Shown here piece by piece: positions 9,363-18,381 of a stretch of DNA of 55,115 nucleotides (positions are counted from its first letter, which is position 1; each line of letters begins with the position of its first letter). The notes under the pieces were generated by a model, which was not told the origin of the DNA, searched no databases, and saw only the letters and a program-made list of their open reading frames with translations. Origin of the DNA: Acidimicrobiales bacterium (GTDB taxonomy: Bacteria; Actinomycetota; Acidimicrobiia; Acidimicrobiales; MedAcidi-G1); NCBI GenBank assembly GCA_022452035.1, contig JAKURV010000014.1:1-55115 (forward strand), read 5' to 3'. Position numbers and translations under genes: made by a program.

Positions 9363-10181
9363 GTGGAACCGATTGTCGTCGACGAGCCGTCGTTGGAGGG
9401 CCTCCGGCGGACCCTGCACGATCTGGACCGGGTCGTGGTGGCCTTCTCCGGCGGCGCTGACTCGGCTTTCTTGGCCCGGATGGCCCACGACACCCTGGGT
9501 TCCGACCGGGTCCACGTGGTGACCGCCGTGTCACCGTCGCTGGCCGGCGACGAGCGGGCCGATGCGGCCTCTCTGGCCGACGAGTGGGGTCTGCGCTGGT
9601 CGGAGGTCGAGACCCACGAGATGGTCGACGCCGCCTACCGGGTCAATGATGCCGACCGATGCGGACGGTGCAAGGACGCTCTCATGGACGTGCTGGACCC
9701 CATTGCCGACCGGGAGTCGGCCACCGTCGTCCTGGGCGTTAACGTCGATGACCTCGGTGACCACCGCCCCGGTCAGGCTGTGGCGTCTAAACGAGGAGCC
9801 CGGTTCCCCCTCGTGGAAGCCGGTATGACCAAGGCCGATGTCCGCCACCACTCCCGCCGCTTGGGCCTGCGCACGGCCGACAAGCCGGCCGCCGCCTGCC
9901 TAGCTTCGAGGATTCCCTACGGCTCCGAGGTCACGATCGATGTCCTGACGACCGTGGAACGCGCCGAGGCCGCCCTGCGTCGGCTGGGGTTCGAGGACCT
10001 TCGCGTCCGCCACTACGACGACGCGGCCCGCCTGGAGGTCCCGACCGATCGGCTGGCCGAGGTGGTGGAGCGCCGGACCGAGGTAGTGGCCGCTGTCGCG
10101 GCCGCCGGCTACGCCTACGTCACCCTCGACCTGGAGGGGCTGCGGTCCGGGAACCTGAACCGGGCTCTAGACGGTGGGTGA
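9363..10181 (+). CDS. larE: ATP-dependent sacrificial sulfur transferase LarE
   Basis: PP-loop enzyme. In lactobacilli it adds sulfur to the nickel-pincer cofactor precursor of lactate racemase. Motifs: VVAFSGGADSAFLA (PP-loop), DRCGRCK (paired Cys) and KPAAACLASRIPYG, which holds the Cys that donates sulfur in LarE (Cys176 there). GTG 9363 is chosen, 3 bases after the hemQ stop; a TTG at 9351 is in frame. larB, larC and larA are not here, and family members outside Lar operons may act on other cofactors. Confidence 0.88.
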   Translation: MEPIVVDEPSLEGLRRTLHDLDRVVVAFSGGADSAFLARMAHDTLGSDRVHVVTAVSPSLAGDERADAASLADEWGLRWSEVETHEMVDAAYRVNDADRCGRCKDALMDVLDPIADRESATVVLGVNVDDLGDHRPGQAVASKRGARFPLVEAGMTKADVRHHSRRLGLRTADKPAAACLASRIPYGSEVTIDVLTTVERAEAALRRLGFEDLRVRHYDDAARLEVPTDRLAEVVERRTEVVAAVAAAGYAYVTLDLEGLRSGNLNRALDGG

Positions 10182-10247
10182 CCGGGTACCCATTCAGGTC
10201 GGCTCCCGGCAGGTCCTCCGCCGTCGCAGCGTTGCCAAGGACCAGCG

Positions 10248-10544
10248 GTGAGAGTTGCCGCCCACGTTCCGGACCTCATGGACCGGTCTCGGCTCCGGTC
10301 GACCAAGGCCGAGGTGGTCCTGGTAGCAGATCCGGCCGAGCTGGTGGGCCTAGAGGTTGACCTCGTGGTGGTGGACCTATCCCGACCCGGCGTACTTGAC
10401 GTACTGGGCGACGTCGGTGCCCGCACTGTGGGCTTCGCCGCCCACGTGGACGAGGAGCTGATGGCTACCGCCTCGGCTGCTGGATGTGACGAGGTGCTGG
10501 CCCGGTCGGTGTTCTTCCGGCGGTTCCCAGACTTCGTTAGCTGA
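10248..10544 (+). CDS. Small protein resembling a degenerate response-regulator receiver
   Basis: 98 residues alternating hydrophobic strands and helices in a receiver-like order: AEVVLVADPAEL, VDLVVVDLSRPGVLDVL (Asp at the usual phosphoacceptor strand end), then ARTVGFAAHVDEELMATASAAG and CDEVLARSVFFRRFP. The acidic pair near the N-terminus and the late Thr and Lys of true receivers are not clear, so phosphorylation is doubtful. The start is GTG. It ends 22 bases before glnD, suggesting co-transcription. Fold assignment is an inference from pattern. Confidence 0.65.
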   Translation: MRVAAHVPDLMDRSRLRSTKAEVVLVADPAELVGLEVDLVVVDLSRPGVLDVLGDVGARTVGFAAHVDEELMATASAAGCDEVLARSVFFRRFPDFVS

Positions 10545-10566
10545 GCGGCCCACTACCGTCGCGCCG

Positions 10567-12867
10567 GTGGGCCAACTCGACGTCTCCGACCTGCTGGCCG
10601 ACCGTCAACTACGGGGTCCGGACTTCTGCGAGGCCCTGACCGAGCGGATCGACGGCTTCCTGACCGGTGTCTATGCGGCGGCCGAGGCCCCGGAGGGAAC
10701 TTCCCTAGTGGCCGTAGGCGGGTACGGCCGACGAGAGCAGTGTCCGGGCAGCGACGTGGATGTGGTCCTGGTTCACCGCCCCGACACGGACGTTAGGGAG
10801 GCCGCCCAGCGGATCTGGTACCCGCTCTGGGACGCCGGCCTAAAGCTGGGCCACCAAGTCGGGACGGTGGCCCAATTGCTGGAGGTGGCGACGGACAGCC
10901 TGGAGACAGCGACCAGCCTCCTGGCCGCCCGTCCAGTGGCCGGTGACGGGGAGTTGGCCGACAGGCTGGCCTTTGCCGCCCTGCAGCAGTGGGTTAGCCG
11001 GTCCAAGCACCACCTGGACCGGATGAATGCCTCGGTGGCCGAACGCCACGCCCGGTTCGGTGAGGTGGCCTTTCTGTTGGAGCCTGACCTGAAGGAGGCC
11101 CGGGGCGGGCTGCGCGACGTTCACAACCTCCTATGGGTGGAACAGGCCACAGTGCCCATCTTGCGTGAGGCCGAGTCGGCTGGCCTGGCCGCCGCCTCGG
11201 AGGTCCTGCTGGCCGTCCGGGTGGAGCTCCATCGCCTTACCGGGCAGCGGTCCGACCAGCTGCTACTGGAACTCCAGGAAGAGGTAGCCGACGCCCTCGG
11301 CCTGGCCGACTCCGACGTGCTTATGGCCGAGGTCTCGTCCGCCGGAAGGACTATTGCCTGGACGGGGGAAGGGGCGGCCCGCCGGACCCGTCGGGCGGCG
11401 CGTCGGCGCGGTCCCCTACGGGTCCTGGCGGGCTCCCGGCATCGAGAGGTAGCGCCCGCCCTGGTCCTGGACGACGGCCGCCTGGAGCTCACCCTGGAGG
11501 CTGACCTGGCCGACCCCCTGCTGGTGTTGCGGTGTGCCGTGGTGGCCGCTCGCCACGATGCCTACCTCCAGCGCGGTTCTCTGGAACGGCTAGCCGACCA
11601 CAGCAGGCCCCTATCCATACCGTGGCCTGCCGAGGCCCGGGACCTGTTCGTGGAACTCCTGGCGTGCGGGCCGGCCGCCGTGCCCGTCATTGAGGACCTG
11701 GATCACGTGGGCCTGTTCGTGCTGCTGGTGCCCGAGTGGGAGCCGTGTCGGTCCCGACCCCAGCGCAACGCCTACCACCGGTTCACCGTGGACCGGCACC
11801 TCATGGAGACAGCGGCCGAAGCCTCCCGCCTGGTGGACCGAGTAGACCGGCCCGATCTCCTACTGGTCGGGGCCCTGCTTCACGACATCGGCAAGGGCTA
11901 TCCGGGGGACCACACCGAGGTCGGCGTCGACCTGATGAGGACTATCGGCTCCCGTATGGGATTCAGCGAGGCCGACACGGACCTTCTGGTGGCCATGGTC
12001 GAACACCACCTGCTGCTCCCCGACGTGGCCACCCGCCGGGACCTCGACGACGACGGCACCATCCGGTCGGTGGCCGATGCGTTGGGCAGCATCCGCCTGC
12101 TGGAACTGCTGGGTGCCCTCACCGAGGCGGACTCCATCGCCACCGGTCCGTCAGCTTGGAGCTCGTGGAAGGGCGACCTGGTACACGACCTGGTAGACCG
12201 GACCCGGCATGTCCTGAGCGGTGGCGACGTCGGCGAGGTGCTAGGCGGCTCCTTCCCCGATGCTGGCCAACGGATGCTGTTGGATGAGGGGGAATTCGTG
12301 GTCCGGGGCGAGGGCTCGACGCTCACCGTGGTGGCTGACGACCGGCCGGGCACGTTCTCCAAGGTGGCGGGGGTGCTGTCGTTGAACGGCGCTGACGTCC
12401 AGGACGCCGCCGCCCATTCGGAGAATGGGCGGGCCCTGTCGGTGTTTCGCGTTGGCCAGGTCCTGGGCGGTACGCCGGACTGGGGCCGGATCGAGGACCA
12501 GATCCGACGTGCCCTGTCCGGTCGCCTGGCCCTGGCTGCCCGGTTGGGGGACCGGTCCCGGACCTACCGGCCGATTCGTATGGCCGCCCGCCCGGCCCGG
12601 CCCCGAGTGACCGTGGACAACGAAACCTCGACCACCGCCACTGTCCTAGAGGTCACCTGTCCAGACGGTGTGGGTGTGCTGTACCGGATCACCCGGGCCT
12701 TCGCCGAACTGGACCTCGACATCGTCCGAGCCCGGGTCCAGACGCTGGGTTCCGACGTTGTCGACGCCTTTTACGTGCGGGACTCGTCGGGGTCCAAGAT
12801 CACCGATGCAGACCACCTGGCAGAGATCGAGCTCTCAGTGCTGCGCTGGGTGGCTGTCGACTTCTGA
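10567..12867 (+). CDS. glnD: [Protein-PII] uridylyl/adenylyltransferase
   Basis: Nitrogen-status sensor that modifies PII; in actinobacteria studied it adenylylates rather than uridylylates. 766 residues from GTG 10567. Order: nucleotidyltransferase (VAVGGYGRREQCPGSDVDVV, about 46-70), helical linker, HD phosphohydrolase (LLHDIGKGYPGDHTEVG, about 434-450) and two ACT domains, beginning about 582 (TVVADDRPGTFSKVAGVLS) and about 693 (VTCPDGVGVLYRITRAF), that sense glutamine. All four parts look intact. glnB and amtB, usual partners, are not adjacent. Confidence 0.95.
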   Translation: MGQLDVSDLLADRQLRGPDFCEALTERIDGFLTGVYAAAEAPEGTSLVAVGGYGRREQCPGSDVDVVLVHRPDTDVREAAQRIWYPLWDAGLKLGHQVGTVAQLLEVATDSLETATSLLAARPVAGDGELADRLAFAALQQWVSRSKHHLDRMNASVAERHARFGEVAFLLEPDLKEARGGLRDVHNLLWVEQATVPILREAESAGLAAASEVLLAVRVELHRLTGQRSDQLLLELQEEVADALGLADSDVLMAEVSSAGRTIAWTGEGAARRTRRAARRRGPLRVLAGSRHREVAPALVLDDGRLELTLEADLADPLLVLRCAVVAARHDAYLQRGSLERLADHSRPLSIPWPAEARDLFVELLACGPAAVPVIEDLDHVGLFVLLVPEWEPCRSRPQRNAYHRFTVDRHLMETAAEASRLVDRVDRPDLLLVGALLHDIGKGYPGDHTEVGVDLMRTIGSRMGFSEADTDLLVAMVEHHLLLPDVATRRDLDDDGTIRSVADALGSIRLLELLGALTEADSIATGPSAWSSWKGDLVHDLVDRTRHVLSGGDVGEVLGGSFPDAGQRMLLDEGEFVVRGEGSTLTVVADDRPGTFSKVAGVLSLNGADVQDAAAHSENGRALSVFRVGQVLGGTPDWGRIEDQIRRALSGRLALAARLGDRSRTYRPIRMAARPARPRVTVDNETSTTATVLEVTCPDGVGVLYRITRAFAELDLDIVRARVQTLGSDVVDAFYVRDSSGSKITDADHLAEIELSVLRWVAVDF

Positions 12868-12910
12868 CCGGACCGGTCCGGGAGCGGATCGGAGCGCCTA
12901 CGGTGCTGGC

Positions 12911-13615
12911 GTGACCGAACCACCCGGTGGTCCCCCGATCCGACGGGACCTGTTGCGGTGGGCCGAGGCTCTGGCCGGTTCGGCCCGTACCGGCCTCGGG
13001 TTCACTGAGTCGCTCTACGAGCGGGAACGCTACGAGGAGATCCTCCACGTGGCGGCCGAGATCCGGGCCGGGGCAGACGCCCTGGCCGGTCGGGAGGTGG
13101 CGGCGGCGGCTCTGGTCGACGAGTGGATGGACACCGTGGGCCGGGGGGTGCCGGGATACATCACCCCCAAGGTGACCGTCGGCGCGGTGGTCGGCAACGA
13201 CGACGGCGAACTGCTGCTCGTGCAGCGGGCCGACTCCGGGCTCTGGCTCTACCCGACGGGTTGGGCTGACGTCGGCTACTCGGCGGCCGAGGTGGTGGTC
13301 AAGGAGGTTCGGGAGGAGACGGGCATCGAGTGCGAGGTGGTACGGCCCATCGCCATTTTGGACGGGATGAGGCTCGGCTTCACGGGCATCCCGCTGTACT
13401 CGCTGGTCTTCCACTGTCAGATGACCGGTGGCCAGCTGAAGGCCCATCCGCTGGAGTGCTCCGATGTGGGCTTTTTCGCCGAAGGCCACCTGCCTGACGA
13501 CACGATCCTTCCCGACCAGTGGGCCGACGACGCCTTTGCGGCGATCCGGGGTGAGCCTCTAGAGGTGCGCTTCGACGTTCCGCGGAACCCAACTTGGCGG
13601 GGCAGCGAGGCCTGA
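12911..13615 (+). CDS. NUDIX hydrolase with family N-terminal helical domain
   Basis: 234 residues. An N-terminal helical domain (about 8-75; WAEALAGSARTGLGF) of the NUDIX_N type precedes a NUDIX fold starting at ITPKVTVGAVV. The NUDIX box runs from GWADVGYS to KEVREETGI. The catalytic EE is kept, but the first box Glu is Tyr (GYS) and the box Arg is Lys. Relatives hydrolyse nucleoside diphosphates linked to other moieties; the substrate here is unknown. Start is GTG, 43 bases after glnD, in the same direction. Confidence 0.87.
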   Translation: MTEPPGGPPIRRDLLRWAEALAGSARTGLGFTESLYERERYEEILHVAAEIRAGADALAGREVAAAALVDEWMDTVGRGVPGYITPKVTVGAVVGNDDGELLLVQRADSGLWLYPTGWADVGYSAAEVVVKEVREETGIECEVVRPIAILDGMRLGFTGIPLYSLVFHCQMTGGQLKAHPLECSDVGFFAEGHLPDDTILPDQWADDAFAAIRGEPLEVRFDVPRNPTWRGSEA

Positions 13616-13628
13616 GGCCGGCCGATCC

Positions 13629-14498
13629 TCAGGTACCGGGCTGGTTGCGGAGGAAGTCTTCGACCTCGGCCACCAACTGGTCCGGGTTGTCGGTCGTCTC
13701 CTCGTCAAAGTCGGCTTCTAGTTGTTCCACATACTCAACGGTGTCGTCATCCTCGGCCACCAGGTCGCTGACCTGGCGTTCGTAGGCGGCGGCGGCGATC
13801 TCTAGGTCAGTTCGGGGGACGTTCACGGCCAGCACATGACAGAGCCGGTCTACAAGGGCCAGGGCGGCCTTGGGCGACGGGGCGTTGGAGACGTAGGACG
13901 GGACGCTGGCCCAGAACGAGGCCGTGGTGACTCCCCGCTCGCGGAGCCCGGCCGACAGGACGCCCACGATGCCGGTCGGGCCCTCATAGGTCGACGGCGA
14001 CAGGGTCAGGCGGGCGGCTAGGACTGGATCGTCGGTCCCGCCGTACACCTGGGTGGGTCGGGTATGGGGTACATCGGTCAGGAGGGCGCCGAGGGTGCAC
14101 ACCATGGTGGCGCCCATTGCCTCGGCGGTAATGGCCAGGTGGTCCACGAAGCTCCGCCACCGCAGTTGGGGTTCGTGGCCGATGGCGCACACCAGGTCGT
14201 GCTCGGCGCTGGGGATCCGGGCCACGTGGATGCCCGTCGACGGCCAGACGATCTGGCGAACGTCGTACTCGTCGAGGCGCACGTTGGGTCGAGCCACCGT
14301 GAAGTCAAAGAAGTCCTCGGCGTCGATAGTGGCCACGTGCTCAGCCTGGAAATGGTCCCGGACGTAGCGGGCGGCCGTGGAACTGGCCTCCCCGGCGTCG
14401 TTCCAGCCCTCGAAGGCGGCGACCAGGATCGGGGACCGCAGGTCAGTCGGGACCTTCTCGACGTTCCAGATGAGGTGTGGGGCGGAGTCAGGGGCCAT
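13629..14498 (-). CDS. PAC2 family (proteasome-assembly-chaperone-like) protein
   Basis: 289 residues with the PAC2 hallmarks: start LRSPILVAAFEGWNDAGEA, TLGALLTDVPHTRP, TGIVGVLSAGLRERGV and ASFWASVPSYV. Similar to mycobacterial Rv2125. The C-terminal 50 residues are very acidic (DLVAEDDDTVEYVEQ, ADFDEETTDNPDQLV), possibly for protein contact. The actinobacterial PAC2 proteins have no settled function. It converges on the NUDIX gene 13 bases away and diverges from the GNAT gene over 74 bases. Confidence 0.9.
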   Translation of the reverse strand: MAPDSAPHLIWNVEKVPTDLRSPILVAAFEGWNDAGEASSTAARYVRDHFQAEHVATIDAEDFFDFTVARPNVRLDEYDVRQIVWPSTGIHVARIPSAEHDLVCAIGHEPQLRWRSFVDHLAITAEAMGATMVCTLGALLTDVPHTRPTQVYGGTDDPVLAARLTLSPSTYEGPTGIVGVLSAGLRERGVTTASFWASVPSYVSNAPSPKAALALVDRLCHVLAVNVPRTDLEIAAAAYERQVSDLVAEDDDTVEYVEQLEADFDEETTDNPDQLVAEVEDFLRNQPGT

Positions 14499-14572
14499 TG
14501 ATTTGGAGGCTAGCCAGAGACGTGTCGACGCGCGCCGGGAGGGACCCGGCGCCGGCTCTAGGCTGCGCGGCG

Positions 14573-15028
14573 ATGGGTGACCGAGGATCGGAGTCCGGGA
14601 TCCGGATTGTCGAGGCGACCGGGGTCGACGACGCCCTAGTGTCCGTCATGGCCCGGCTGGTCCCTCAGCTCTCCCGGTCCAACTCGCCGCCCGATGCTGC
14701 CACCCTTGAGGCCATCGTGGGCTCGGAGGCGTCGGCCCTTTTGCTGGCCCTCGACGAGGAGGGGGCTGTAGTGGGGAGCTTGACCCTGGCCGTGTTCCGG
14801 ATCCCCACCGGCCTGCGAGCCTGGATCGAGGACGTGGTAGTGGACGAGGCGGCGCGGGGACGGGGGGTCGGCGAGGCCCTCAACCGGGAGGCCATAGGCC
14901 GGGCTCGGGCCGAGGGGGCGACCACGGTGGACTTGACGTCGCGCCCCTCCCGGGAAGCCGCTAATCGGCTCTACCGGCGCCTCGGCTTCGAGGAGCGGGC
15001 CACCAACGTTTACCGGCTGGCTCTCTGA
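14573..15028 (+). CDS. GNAT family N-acetyltransferase
   Basis: 151 residues. The acetyl-CoA-binding motif A is WIEDVVVDEAARGRGVGEAL (R/Q-x-x-G-x-G/A), followed by the REAANRLYRRLGFEE motif B typical of GNATs. Substrate unknown. ATG 14573 is chosen; the frame is open upstream but loses GNAT character. It lies 31 bases before the M20 peptidase, so could be read with it. Confidence 0.9.
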   Translation: MGDRGSESGIRIVEATGVDDALVSVMARLVPQLSRSNSPPDAATLEAIVGSEASALLLALDEEGAVVGSLTLAVFRIPTGLRAWIEDVVVDEAARGRGVGEALNREAIGRARAEGATTVDLTSRPSREAANRLYRRLGFEERATNVYRLAL

Positions 15029-15059
15029 GCTGGCGGACGGCCCTGCTACCGTCCGACCG

Positions 15060-16205
15060 ATGATGAGCAAACAGGTAGCCGAGAAGGCTTTCGCGAAGGT
15101 CGAAAACGAACTCCGGGACCTCTCCCGGTGGATGTACGAGAACCCTGAACTCGGATTCGAAGAGTTTGAGGCCTCCGAAAAACTGAGCTCCTTCCTCGGC
15201 CGTCAGGGGTTCGAGGTCACCTACCCCTGCCACGGCCTAGACACGGCATTCGAGGCGACGGTCGGAACCGGAGGGCCACGAGTGGTCATCTGCTGCGAGT
15301 ACGACGCCCTGCCCGAGGTCGGCCACGCCTGCGGCCACAACATCATTGCCACGGCGGCGGCCGGAGCAGGGGTGGCGATGGCCACCCTGGCCGAGGAGTT
15401 AGGAATTCGGGTAACGGTGCTCGGTACCCCCGCGGAGGAGGGAGGCGGGGGCAAGGTCGAACTGATCGACGCCGGCGCATTCGAAGACGCTGCCGCGTCG
15501 ATGATGGTGCACCCCGGCCCCTTCGACGAGCTTGACCCCTCGTTCCAGGCTTGTCAGCACTTCGAAGCGGAGTTCTTCGGTAAGGAGTCGCACGCCGCCT
15601 TCGCCCCCGAAGAGGGGATCAACGCCTTGGATGCGTTCGTCCAGGCGTACGTGAACGTGGCCACCCTTAGACAAGCGATGGTCGAGGGTGACCGGGTGCA
15701 CTGCATGGTCACGCGCGGGGGCGACGCGGTGAACGTGGTGCCCGCCCACACCAGTTCCACGTGGCTGATCCGCTCGTCCAGCGTCGAGAGGCTCGACGAA
15801 CTAATCCCGAAGGTTCAGGCCTGCTTCGAGGGTGCGGCCACCGCCACCGGCTGTCGCCTGGCCTGGACGCGCACTGACCATCCGTACGACAACATGCGGA
15901 ACAATCAGGTGATGACCGGCCTGTACTCGACCAACTCGGAGAGCATGGGCCGACCGATGCCTACCGAGGCGGAAATCGGTCGCAGCGGCGGTTCATCCGA
16001 CATGGGCAACGTCAGCCAGGTGGTCCCGTCGATCCACCCGATGCTCGGAATCCAGTCGGGCGACGCCGTGAACCACCAGCCCGAGTTTGCCGACCACACT
16101 GTGTCAACCCACGGGATGCAGGCCATCCGCGATGGGGCGTTGTCGATGGCTTACACGATCATCGACATGGCTGAACAGGACGTCTGGGAACGACTCGGAG
16201 AATGA
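15060..16205 (+). CDS. M20-family amidohydrolase/dipeptidase (PM20D2/AbgB-like)
   Basis: Cytoplasmic zinc-type peptidase of about 381 residues without signal peptide. Metal-site motifs: VICCEYDALPEVGHACGHN (Cys-Gly-His), LGTPAEEGGGGK (Glu-Glu) and MMVHPGPFDE (His), with a lid domain inserted (about 170-290; GGDAVNVVP). The arrangement matches M20D members such as AbgB and PM20D2, which cleave dipeptide-like amides. The Dpp importer genes begin 10 bases after it in the same direction, so it probably hydrolyses what they import. ATG 15060 and ATG 15063 are both possible. Confidence 0.9.
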   Translation: MMSKQVAEKAFAKVENELRDLSRWMYENPELGFEEFEASEKLSSFLGRQGFEVTYPCHGLDTAFEATVGTGGPRVVICCEYDALPEVGHACGHNIIATAAAGAGVAMATLAEELGIRVTVLGTPAEEGGGGKVELIDAGAFEDAAASMMVHPGPFDELDPSFQACQHFEAEFFGKESHAAFAPEEGINALDAFVQAYVNVATLRQAMVEGDRVHCMVTRGGDAVNVVPAHTSSTWLIRSSSVERLDELIPKVQACFEGAATATGCRLAWTRTDHPYDNMRNNQVMTGLYSTNSESMGRPMPTEAEIGRSGGSSDMGNVSQVVPSIHPMLGIQSGDAVNHQPEFADHTVSTHGMQAIRDGALSMAYTIIDMAEQDVWERLGE

Positions 16206-16215
16206 CCAGCCGACC

Positions 16216-17217
16216 GTGAACAGCCCGCAACCGGTCCTTCAGGTCTCCGACCTGACGACCCGGTTCAATACGGAGGATGGCACTGTCCACGCCGTCAACG
16301 GCATGTCGTTCGACCTGGCCGATGGCGAGGTGGTCGGCATCGTTGGCGAGAGCGGGTCGGGCAAGAGCGTGTCCATGATGTCGTTGCTCCGCCTGATTCC
16401 TATGCCCCCCGGGGAGATCGTCGACGGTGAGGCGATCTTCGAGGACGCCGACCTCCTTTCCATGAGCCTTGACGATCTGCGAAAGGTCCGCGGCGGGAGA
16501 ATCGGCTTCATCTTCCAGGATCCAATGACATCGCTGAACCCGGTGCTTACCGTCGGCTACCAGATCACAGAGTCTCTGACAGTCCACCAGCCGGGTCGTG
16601 CCTCGGAGTTGCGAGAGCGAGCCCTGGATCTCCTAAAACTGGTCGGGATCCCGTCGCCGGAGCAACGCCTACAGAGCTTTCCCCATGAGCTCTCGGGCGG
16701 GATGAGGCAGCGGGTGATGATCGCTGTAGCTCTGGCCTGTCGCCCCCGAATCCTGGTCGCCGACGAGCCGACTACGGCCCTCGACGTCACGATCCAGGCC
16801 CAGATCCTCGAACTGGTGAAGGACCTGCGCGAGAAGTTGGGCATGGCGGTGATCTGGATCACCCACGATCTGGGTGTAGTAGCTGGCCTCGTAGATCGCG
16901 TGCTGGTCATGTACGGCGGCCAGATCGTCGAGGAAGCCCCGGTCGACGAGTTCTACGCTGAACCCCGCCACCCGTACTCCCAGGGGCTCCTGGCCTCGTT
17001 GCCGTCGGCTGCCATGCCGGGACAGAGGTTGGTCAACATCGTCGGGCAGCCTCCGGACCTGCGCTCGCCGCCGACAAGCTGTTCTTTCGCCCCGCGGTGC
17101 CCTCATGTCTTCGACCGGTGCCTGCAGGAGAACCCGACCCTGGTGCAGGTGTCGGCGACCCGTCGGCTGGCCTGCTGGCTAGACAGCGGCAGGGATGGAC
17201 CCAATCATGGCCGTTGA
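16216..17217 (+). CDS. dppD: Dipeptide/oligopeptide ABC transporter ATP-binding protein (DppD-like)
   Basis: Cytoplasmic ATPase, 333 residues from GTG 16216. Walker [10 protein letters not shown]-loop [11 protein letters not shown], signature LSGGMRQR, Walker [14 protein letters not shown]-loop WITHDLG. The oligopeptide C-terminal domain has [10 protein letters not shown] followed by cysteines in [14 protein letters not shown] and a last Cys in LACW; such Cys sets bind an iron-sulfur cluster in some Dpp/Opp ATPases. It overlaps the next gene. The ATG inside the M20 stop is out of frame, so GTG is used. Confidence 0.94.
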   Translation: MNSPQPVLQVSDLTTRFNTEDGTVHAVNGMSFDLADGEVVGIVGESGSGKSVSMMSLLRLIPMPPGEIVDGEAIFEDADLLSMSLDDLRKVRGGRIGFIFQDPMTSLNPVLTVGYQITESLTVHQPGRASELRERALDLLKLVGIPSPEQRLQSFPHELSGGMRQRVMIAVALACRPRILVADEPTTALDVTIQAQILELVKDLREKLGMAVIWITHDLGVVAGLVDRVLVMYGGQIVEEAPVDEFYAEPRHPYSQGLLASLPSAAMPGQRLVNIVGQPPDLRSPPTSCSFAPRCPHVFDRCLQENPTLVQVSATRRLACWLDSGRDGPNHGR

Positions 17218-18244
17218 TACGGGGGCGGCAGTGCCGGTTGCCAGTGTCTCCCGGTCTAAGCCAGTCGGGAACGAGGTGCTGGTCAGCGTCCGGGGGCTGA
17301 AGAAGCACTTTCCGGTGACCAAGGGCGTGTTCCGTCGCAAAGTCGGAGCGGTAAGGGCCGTCGACGGTGTGTCGTTCGACATCCGCCGTGGCGAGACCCT
17401 CGGGCTGGTCGGAGAGTCCGGGTCCGGTAAGTCCACTATCGGCCGCACCATGCTCCAACTTGAGAAGGCAACCGAGGGGAGTGTGGTGTTTGACGGCATC
17501 GAGCTGGTTGGCCTGGCCGCCGGCGCCCTACGCCGCACCCGGCCCCGCATGCAGATGGTGTTCCAGGATCCGCACGCCTCGCTGAACCCCCGGATGACAG
17601 TCAGCTCGATTGTCGGCGAGCCCCTACTGGAGCACGGAAAGTCGTCGTCTAGGGAGCGTCAGGAACGAGTGGAAGAACTGCTGGGCCTGGTCGGCCTCGA
17701 CCCGACGCACGCCAACCGCTATCCACACGAATTCTCGGGTGGACAGCGACAACGGATTGGCATCGCCAGGGCAATCGCCCTGAACCCTGACTTCATCGTC
17801 TGCGACGAACCCATCGCCGCACTCGACGTGTCCATCCAAGCCCAGGTTGTCAACCTCATGGAACACCTACAGGACCTCCTGGGCCTCACGTACCTCTTCA
17901 TCTCCCACGACCTGGGCATGGTCCGCCATATTGCTGACCGGGTGGCCGTCATGTACCTCGGCCACATCATGGAACTGGCCGACGTAGACGACCTGTACGG
18001 CGATCCCCGTCATCCCTACACCCGGGCCCTCCAGAGCTCAGCTCCGGTTCCAGATCCCGTGGTAGAGGCGACCCGGGTGAAGATCATCCTTGAGGGTGAC
18101 ATACCCAGCCCGTCCAATCCTCCTCCCGGCTGTCCGTTCAACACCCGCTGCCCGGATGCTGTGGACCGTTGCCACGAGGAAATACCGGCGTGGCGCGAGG
18201 TTGCTCCAGGACACGGTGTGGCCTGCCATCTGGCTGACGGCTGA
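17195..18244 (+). CDS. dppF: Dipeptide/oligopeptide ABC transporter ATP-binding protein (DppF-like)
   Basis: Second ATPase of the importer, 349 residues. Walker [10 protein letters not shown]-loop [11 protein letters not shown], signature FSGGQRQR, Walker [14 protein letters not shown]-loop FISHDLGMV, then [13 protein letters not shown] and a C-terminal Cys set ([18 protein letters not shown]). It overlaps dppD by 23 bases. ATG 17195 is the annotated start; ATG 17207 with AGGG at 17191-17194 is equally likely. The stop codon lies inside a four-copy GGCTGAC repeat. Confidence 0.93.
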   Translation: MDPIMAVDTGAAVPVASVSRSKPVGNEVLVSVRGLKKHFPVTKGVFRRKVGAVRAVDGVSFDIRRGETLGLVGESGSGKSTIGRTMLQLEKATEGSVVFDGIELVGLAAGALRRTRPRMQMVFQDPHASLNPRMTVSSIVGEPLLEHGKSSSRERQERVEELLGLVGLDPTHANRYPHEFSGGQRQRIGIARAIALNPDFIVCDEPIAALDVSIQAQVVNLMEHLQDLLGLTYLFISHDLGMVRHIADRVAVMYLGHIMELADVDDLYGDPRHPYTRALQSSAPVPDPVVEATRVKIILEGDIPSPSNPPPGCPFNTRCPDAVDRCHEEIPAWREVAPGHGVACHLADG

Positions 18245-18259
18245 CGGCTGACGGCTGAC
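18232..18259 (+). repeat. Four tandem GGCTGAC heptamers across the dppF stop
   Basis: GGCTGAC is repeated exactly four times in tandem. The dppF stop TGA (18242-18244) is in the second copy. Because the unit is seven bases long, copy-number change would shift what follows in frame, but here it lies at and past the stop, so the protein end would change little. Confidence 0.9.
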
Positions 18260-18264
18260 CCGAT

Positions 18265-18280
18265 GGACACCGGGGTGTCC
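18265..18280. promoter_or_regulatory. Short inverted repeat in the dppF-dppA gap
   Basis: GGACACC (18265-18271), two bases, GGTGTCC (18274-18280). The 7-base perfect arms resemble an operator or a tight hairpin. It lies in the 137-base gap before the lipoprotein gene, which also has a possible -10 box TATGAT at 18309-18314 but no convincing -35. Confidence 0.4.
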
Positions 18281-18381
18281 ACCAGTGGAGGGATCTACCT
18301 GAGGTGTCTATGATCCGGTCCTCATTTGTACACATGGTCGGGAGCGGGATTCCTGCGGCCCGGTCGGAGGGGAAACCTGAC

